Shown here: positions 53,879 through 62,000 of the stretch, in pieces | Position numbering within the stretch: the first letter of the stretch is position 1 | How the letters are laid out: every line of letters begins with the position of its first letter | Source of the DNA: Marinirhabdus gelatinilytica | Lineage (GTDB): Bacteria; Bacteroidota; Bacteroidia; Flavobacteriales; Flavobacteriaceae | Assembly (NCBI RefSeq): GCF_003353425.1 | Contig: NZ_QRAO01000004.1 | Location: 207,411 to 271,410 of the forward strand | Direction: 5' to 3' | Length of the DNA stretch: 64,000 nt | The notes under the pieces: model-generated | Seen by the model: only the letters and a program-made list of their open reading frames with translations | What the model was told of the DNA's origin: nothing | Database searches by the model: none | Translations under genes and position numbers: made by a program

Positions 53879-55477
53879 TCAATTTTCTTGCTTTTCAAAT
53901 TCGCTCACAAAATGTAAGGTTACGTTAGGGTACTTGCTCTGTGTCATCTGTAGTGTAAAGGCACTATCCGCCAAAAATACCAATTGGCCACGTTTGTCTT
54001 TTGCAAGAAACTTAGACTTTACCCGTTTGAAATCCTTGAACTCATCACTCTTGGGATCCTTGGGCTCTACCCAGCAGGCTTTATGAACATTCAAGTTTTC
54101 ATAGGTACATTTAGCACCGTATTCATGTTCTAACCTATATTGGATTACTTCAAATTGTAATGCACCTACGGTTCCTATTACTTTCCGTCCGTTAAGTTCT
54201 AAAATAAAAAGCTGCGCTACTCCTTCGTCCATTAATTGGTCTATCCCTTTTTCAAGCTGTTTGCTCTTCATGGGATCTGCGTTGTTAATGTATTTAAAGA
54301 ATTCTGGAGAAAAGCTTGGGATGCCCTTGTATTGCATTTCTTCTCCTTCGGTGAGCGTATCGCCAATTTTAAAGTTACCGGTATCGTGCAAGCCCACGAT
54401 ATCGCCAGGGTAGGAAACATCTACAATTTGTTTCTTTTCAGCAAAAAAGGCATTGGGGCTGGAAAATTTCAATTTTTTACCGTTACGCACATGAAGGTAT
54501 GGTTTATTACGCTCAAACTTGCCCGAAACAATTTTCACAAAGGCCAAACGGTCACGGTGCTTGGGATCCATATTTGCGTGTATCTTGAAGACAAACCCAC
54601 TAAAGTCCTTCTCTTCAGGCTTTACCATGCGGGTGTCACTGGATTTTGGTTGGGGTTTTGGTGCAATTTCAACAAAGCAGTCCAACAATTCGCGAACGCC
54701 AAAATTATTTAAGGCAGATCCAAAAAATACGGGTTGCAATTTACTTTCGAGGTATTCTTCCCTATTAAAGTCCGGGTATACTTCGTACACCAGCTCCAGC
54801 TCTTCCCTCAATTCGTTTGCGGCATCTTCACCCACGAGGGTATCAAGTTCGGGATTGGCAACATCTTCAATCTCTATGGTTTCTTCAATATTCTTACGGC
54901 TATCGCCACTAAAGAGGTTTACATTTTTTTCCCAAATGTTGTAGATGCCCTTAAAATCGTACCCCATACCAATAGGAAAGGAGAGGGGTGTAACGCGCAG
55001 GTTGAGTTTTTGTTCAATTTCATCCAAGAGCTCAAAGGCGTCTTTTCCCTCACGGTCCAATTTGTTAATGAACACGATCATGGGGATGTTGCGCATACGG
55101 CAAACCTCGACAAGTTTTTCGGTTTGCTCCTCCACACCCTTAGCTACGTCTATTACAACAATTACGCTGTCTACCGCGGTGAGGGTTCTAAAAGTATCTT
55201 CGGCAAAGTCCTTGTGGCCAGGAGTATCCAAGATGTTTATTTTTGTCCCGCCATATTCAAAAGCCAACACAGAGGTTGCGACGGATATCCCACGCTGGCG
55301 CTCAATTTCCATAAAGTCGCTCGTTGCACCTTTTTTTATCTTATTGCTCTTAACGGCGCCGGCTTCCTGTATGGCACCACCAAATAGGAGTAGCTTTTCG
55401 GTCAATGTAGTTTTACCGGCATCTGGATGTGAGATGATGCCGAATGTTTTGCGTCTATCTATTTCTTTTTGAAGCAT
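53879..55477 (-). CDS. prfC: Peptide chain release factor 3
   Basis: 532 residues. G1 SHPDAGKTTLTEKL (about 17-30), RQRGISVATS (switch I), DTPGHKDF (G3) and NKLDREG (G4) are present, and the C-terminal RF3 domain follows. The GTPase releases RF1/RF2 from the ribosome after termination. It sits on the opposite strand between two surface-protein genes, converging on the 53165 gene with nine bases between stops. It has no functional link to those genes. Confidence 0.96.
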   Translation of the reverse strand: MLQKEIDRRKTFGIISHPDAGKTTLTEKLLLFGGAIQEAGAVKSNKIKKGATSDFMEIERQRGISVATSVLAFEYGGTKINILDTPGHKDFAEDTFRTLTAVDSVIVVIDVAKGVEEQTEKLVEVCRMRNIPMIVFINKLDREGKDAFELLDEIEQKLNLRVTPLSFPIGMGYDFKGIYNIWEKNVNLFSGDSRKNIEETIEIEDVANPELDTLVGEDAANELREELELVYEVYPDFNREEYLESKLQPVFFGSALNNFGVRELLDCFVEIAPKPQPKSSDTRMVKPEEKDFSGFVFKIHANMDPKHRDRLAFVKIVSGKFERNKPYLHVRNGKKLKFSSPNAFFAEKKQIVDVSYPGDIVGLHDTGNFKIGDTLTEGEEMQYKGIPSFSPEFFKYINNADPMKSKQLEKGIDQLMDEGVAQLFILELNGRKVIGTVGALQFEVIQYRLEHEYGAKCTYENLNVHKACWVEPKDPKSDEFKDFKRVKSKFLAKDKRGQLVFLADSAFTLQMTQSKYPNVTLHFVSEFEKQEN

Positions 55478-56084
55478 ATTTTTAAGAAAAAGGCAAAGAT
55501 AACAACTGCTGTGGCCATTTTACCCAAATTATTACCAAAAATAGCAACTTGATATTTGTGGTTGAATGGATATTTTTGATGAATTAGAGAATATTCAGAG
55601 AATATTATAAGAAATTAAAAGAGATACTGAATGCACTTTGTCTGTTAAAAAATGTTTTTTATCGTAATTTATAGGATTTCTTATTAAAGAATGTTACTAA
55701 AATAGGGGTGTCGATTTTATATAAATTTTAGTAGGAAATTAACATAGTTTAAAAAACCTACACTGCTCTTTTCTCGTAATTAGTAGCGTTGAAATAGTAT
55801 AATTTCAGATTTACTCTTCCTACTTATAAGCAACTCACAATCACCATTAAAATAAGGGTCTACGTGTAAATACGTATAGCTATTTCCTACAAAAAAAATA
55901 GATTTTTTTAAACAATTTGGGTACTTCATCGACTTTATTGTGCAATTCAGCTAAAAGTACTTTCATTGTAAGAATTTATGCTTGTATTGATTATATCTTT
56001 GTATAAGTTGTATAAAAATTACACACCCTGAATGTTCTCAAATTTTTAACATTCATAACCGTGTTCGAAATAAATAGTAGTACT
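55478..56084 (+). other. 607-base AT-rich gap upstream of the giant surface-protein gene
   Basis: No gene or RNA is seen on either strand. Features present: a tandem direct repeat AGAGAATATT at 55586-55595 and 55597-55606, a TACGTGTAAATACGTA near-palindrome around 55861-55876, and a TATCTTTG -7 element at 55994-56001. The leader to the ATG at 56085 is about 75 bases. The length is unusual for this compact chromosome and suggests regulated transcription. Confidence 0.5.
55966..56001 (+). promoter_or_regulatory. Candidate promoter of the giant surface-protein gene
   Basis: TATCTTTG at 55994-56001 matches the -7 element exactly. The nearest TTG (55966-55968) is 25 bases upstream, slightly too far for the consensus. 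Confidence 0.45.
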
Positions 56085-59000
56085 ATGATATCAAAAACTA
56101 CCCATCAAAATTTTGCATTCAAATTTTTGGTAAGCAAAGCTTCCCGAAGAATTTTGTTGTTGCTCTTTCTATGTATAACTAATATCGCGTTATCCCAGAT
56201 AGGTTCACAATCTCCTTCAATAGACTCTGGTGTTACTTTCCAGTGGGAGGATACGCAAAATGGAAACAATGACAACCCTGCGACCATTGAGTCTATAACC
56301 ATCAATGGAGAGGTGTATCCCACATTTGCGGTACCTTCGGGATACCAGCTAACCCGTTTGGGAAGAGGTCCTGGGAACCATTCTGAAAACCATGTAATGT
56401 TAAATGGTACACAAACCATTGGTACAAGTGCAACGGCTACGATGGATATCACAGATTCTACTCCTTGGGATGATGAGGCTAAAGCGGCTTTCCAGAGTAA
56501 AAACTTAAACTACTATTTTGAGTCCAACCCTACTGGAAGAAGTATATGTCTAGATTTTGATAAAGCAAATGGTATAAACGGTGAGCAAGAAACCGACTCC
56601 CAAATGCAAACACTTTTTTATAATCCGCCCATTCCTTCAAACGATGGTGGAATTTTAGCGGTTACTGAAAGAGGGGGGAACAACTGTTTATATGTTCGCT
56701 TTTTTGGTATTCCTGCAGGCGGTGGTCCTGAACAACCCTTAGGTGATACATTTGTTAGAACAAGTGGAAATTTAACTGGAGGGGGTTTTAGCGCTCCAGC
56801 TAGTGGTTCGGACTATTGGGGTTCAGGAAGAGAGCAAGATAACGGGCAAACTATTGCTATTGGCCTTTTTCACCTAAACAGTGTTGCTCCTACTGGATCG
56901 CTTATTACGAAAGTTCGCTTTCTTGCAGCTTCCAATGACCATGGAGATGGAAAGGTTTTTATCCTGCAAAAATATGCTGTAGACCAAACTGGAATGGGGT
57001 GTGTTGATGAACCTATAAATGGCAATCTCAACGATGGGAACAATGTTCCCGCAAACTCAACATATACACTTTCCGGTCCACCGCCTGCAGGGCAATCTTT
57101 TACCTTAAATACAGATGGGACTTATACCTATGTGCCAAATCCAGGATTTACAGGAACTGTAGCATTTGATTATGAGGTTTGCTTACCAGCACCAAATCAA
57201 GCTATTTGCGGAACGGCAACAGTTACACTTACCGTTAATCCAAATCCAGATGAGGCTACTGCCGAATTTACTTGTGGCAATACACCTAATTCTGGTGTGT
57301 TAAATATAACTGCACCTACAGGTGGGCAGTACAAATACGCTTTGGACAATGGTAACTTCCAGTCGTCTACTCAGTTTAACAATATAGGAGCGGGAACTTA
57401 CATTATTAAAGTAAAAAATACGAACACCAACTGTATCAGTGAAGTGTCGTATATAGTTGAAGATGATGATAATGATGCTCCTGTAGCCTTCGGCGAAGAA
57501 TTTTCTACCGGTATCAATCAGTCAATAACATTCAATGTATTGGATGATAATGGGAACGGAGTTGATTTTGACCCCGATGGAGACCCTTTCACTATTATCT
57601 CAAATACCCAACCTGGAAATGGTAGTATTGTAAACAATGGTAATGGAAGCTTTACGTTCACTCCAAGTACTGGTTTTGTAGGAAGTACATTCTTTACTTA
57701 TACAATAGAAGATGACCCTTTTCCTTGTGAAAATTTAGAAGAAACAGATACTGCTACAGTTACAATACAGGTAGTGTCGGACCCAGAGCCAAGAGATTGT
57801 AATTGTTCTCCGCTTTACAAAAATTCAAATTTTGTGAACCCTCAATTAATTTCAGGTCAGGCCTTAGAGGTAGGGGCGGTATATCGTTTTGCAGACGTAT
57901 TCCCTTCAAACCCGCACGGAACTACCTTAGATGCACTTGTAAGGATTGAAGAATTTGCAGGAGGCGCATCGCTTTTAGAAATAGATGTTACCTCTTCTGG
58001 ACTCCCAGAAGCGTTCCAGCCAAGAATTAATAGTACTAATAACAACGATCAAAGTGTGCTTTTCAGCATAACGTTTGTTGAATCTGGGGGTAACTATGGT
58101 AATGAAGTTGAAATCTCATTCTATGGAACCCCGTTGGATATAGATGGGGATAATGTAAGTACTCGTGAGTATGCTGAATTAAGCCTTCCAGATGCTTATT
58201 TTGTAAGCAACAATACATTTCTGGATATAACACAAACAGCTACCGAAATTCGTGGCGAATCTACTACAATTAATGTAGCTCCCGGTGACGATGTGTCCCT
58301 GGACCCTCGTTATACATATAGCAACTACTGGCAAACAAAATCTTCTCTAACGTACCGAATTGGAAAGTTAGATGGAAACAGTGACCGATACTATTCATTT
58401 AATGTGAGCTGTGCAGATTATGATGATCCAGATGCAGTATTCATTACAAACCCAGTTATTTGTGGTAATGTTAGTGATGAGCAAGGGAACCCTCTGGCGA
58501 ATGTAACAATAGATATCACTGGTTCAGACGGAAGTTCTGAAACTGTAACTACCGATGCCAATGGTGACTATAAGAAAGAAGTTGTTATTCCGGACCCATT
58601 GTCTGAAGTTGTATTTGAAATCGTTGAAAACGATCTTCCGGGGTATATCTCAATTTCCGACGTAGATGGTGCAAATGATAACTTAATTACACGAACAATT
58701 TCACTAGAATCTTCTTGTGGTAATGATTTTGTAGATGGATTTGAAGTTGTCCTAGAGCTTGATAATAAGACAGATATACTTTGTAATGGGGATAATACAG
58801 GTTCTATTACAGTAACCGCTTCTGGAGGTGTGCCTCCATATACCTATACACTAAATGGCGGGACTCCTCAAGCTTCAGCAACATTTGATAACCTGGTCGC
58901 TGGCAACTATACAATAGAGGTAACAGATTCTCTTGGGAACACCGATTCCTTAGTAGTTAATTTAACGCAGCCAGAACCTATTAATATTGAAATTACCAAA

Positions 59001-62000
59001 ACTAATGCTGCAGCTACATCTTTATGTAACAATGGAACAGCAACAGCAACAGCTTCTGGAGGTGTAGGACCATATACCTATCAATGGAACGATCCAAATA
59101 ACCAAACAACTGCTACCGCAACTGGTCTGTATGGAGATCCAATTGGCGGCACCCAATACACAGTAACGATAACAGACGAAAATGGTTGTACCTCACAACA
59201 AAGTGTCGTGATTAACTGTGTTCAGGATTGTGATGCTGTTATTTCAGTAGATGATATAACCGATGTATTGTGTAAAGGAGATGATACAGGTAGTGCTACT
59301 GTAAGCGCAAGCTCTCAGGCCAATCCAAACGCTACGTTTACCTTTACCTGGAATACTGTACCACCACAAGTTGATACAGGGGTAACCTCCAGTACTCTTA
59401 GTGATTTAACTACAGGCGTATATACCGTAAGTGTAACAATAGATGGAACACTTTGTGCTCCTGTTGAAGAAAGTATAACAATTAACGAACCATCAACCGC
59501 AGTTTCTGTAACAGCAACTTCTACAGACGAAAGTGGGCCAACTACTGGAGATGGTACCGCAACAGCAAACCCAAGTGGCGGGACACCCCCGTATACCTAT
59601 TCTTGGAGTCCGGGTGGTGAGATCACACAAACTATTACCGGATTAAGTGCTGGAGATTATACGGTAACCGTTACAGATGCCAATGGATGTATGGCTACAG
59701 CTACTACAACCGTGAATCCTGGTACCTGTCAAAACCTAGCAATTCAAGCAAGTTCTACACCAGTGACTTGTAATGGAGACGCAGATGGAACAGCTACAGC
59801 AAACGTAACAGGTGGTTCAGGAAATTTCTCTTATGCTTGGAGCCCAGGAGGCGAAACAACACAGTCTATTTCAAACCTTACAGCAGGAACATATACTGTA
59901 ACCGTTACAGATAATGTTACCCTATGTACAGCAACAGCTTCCACAACCGTAAATCAGCCTGCAGCGCTAAGTACAGGTATTGCGGTGACAGATGTAAGTT
60001 GTTTCGGAGAGAATACAGGATCTTTGGACCTTACCGTAAATGGAGGGACACAGCCTTATACCTTTGCTTGGAGTAACGGTGCTACTACCGAGGATATAAC
60101 CAACCTTCCTGCTGGAACATATTCTGTTACAGTGACCGATGCGAATGGTTGTACTATTTCAGATAGTGCTACTATCGATCAGCCCGCTGAAGCCGTTGCA
60201 TTGCAAATTACAACTCAGACAGATATAGTTTGTACTGGTTTAGGAAGCGTAACTGTAGATGCTTCAGGTGGTACCGCACCATATGCATACAGTTTGGACG
60301 GAGGTACCGCACAGGCAAGTGGAACTTTCGATAATCTTGATGCTGGAACCTATACTATAAGTGTAAGCGACGCAAATCTTTGTACTGAAAGTATCCAGGT
60401 AACCATCCTTGAAAATTGTACCGATGCCATCCCAGATATTAATGATACTCCTATCGATACAGCCGTTAGCGGAAATGTGTTGACCAATGATGAAGATTAC
60501 GAAGGAGATAACCAAACGGTAACTACTACCGGAACATTCACTACTGCTCAAGGCGGAACTGTTCAAATTAATGCAGACGGAAGTTATACGTATACCCCAC
60601 CTGCAGGTTTTGTGGGCGAGGACACTTTCGACTATAGTATTGAAGACGATGGAAATCCACAAGCAACAGATAGCACAACTGTAACTATCGAGGTGATTTC
60701 TGTACAGAACAACTCAACCATTGCAAACAACGATACAGCTTCAACCGAAATCAATACTAACGTACAAGGAAATGTGCTTGTAAACGATTTTGATCCTGAA
60801 AACGATACTATTACCGTTACTACAACAGGAAGTATCACTACCGATCAAGGAGGAACTATTGTGTTCAATGCTGATGGATCTTTTGACTATACACCACCAA
60901 CCGATTTTGTGGGTGAAGACACCGTTACCTATTCAATTACCGATGATAATACAAACCCAGCAACTGATAGTGCTGTGTTAACGATCACCGTACTTGATGA
61001 TCCAGCCGAAAACTACACCTTTGCAAATGACGATGCATACTTCGGAAACGCTGGAGCTACAATCAATGGGAATGTATTGGATAACGACTCAGATCCAGAA
61101 GGAGACATTCAGGCTGTAAACACCACACCGGTAACAGGGCCTACCAATGGAACTGTTACCTTGAACAGTGATGGTACTTTCGAATATGTACCAAATGATC
61201 CAGCATTCCAAGGAACTGATTCATTTGTATATAGCGTATGTGATAATGGAACACCTCAAGCTTGTGATGAAGCAACTGTTTACATTACCTTATTTAACGA
61301 GAATACTACCGATGCCATAGACGATATCAACGACACCTTGGTGGACATGGACGTGAGCGGCAACGTGCTTACGAACGATGAGGACCTACAGGGCGACAAC
61401 CAGGTGGTTACCACCACCGGTACGATCACAACGGCCCAGGGAGGGAGCGTGGTCCTTAACGCAGACGGTAGCTATACCTATTCGCCACCCGCTGGCTTCA
61501 CGGGTACCGATACCTTCGAGTACAGCATTGAGGACGACGGGAACCCTGTCGCCACAGATACTGCCACTGTAACCATAGAGGTTCGTGACGGTAACGGCGG
61601 CAACACGACCATAGCCAACAACGATACTGCCACCACAAGCGTTGGTGAGCCGGTAGACGGCAATGTGCTCGTGAACGACATTGACCTGGAGGGCGACGCA
61701 CAGGTTGTGACAACGGTGGGCACCTTCACCACGGACCAGGGCGGTAGCATCACCATAGACTCGGACGGTAACTTCACCTACACGCCACCGGCTGGCTTCA
61801 CGGGCGAGGACACCTTCACCTACAGTATTGAGGACAACGGTACTCCCGTTGCGACGGACGATGCGGTGCTCACTATCACTGTGAACCCGGTCGGTCTTCC
61901 CAACACCACCGACGCCAACGACGATGCGTACTCTGGCAACCAGGGCGCTACCATCACGGGCAACGTGCTGGACAACGACAACGACCAGCAGGGTGACCTG

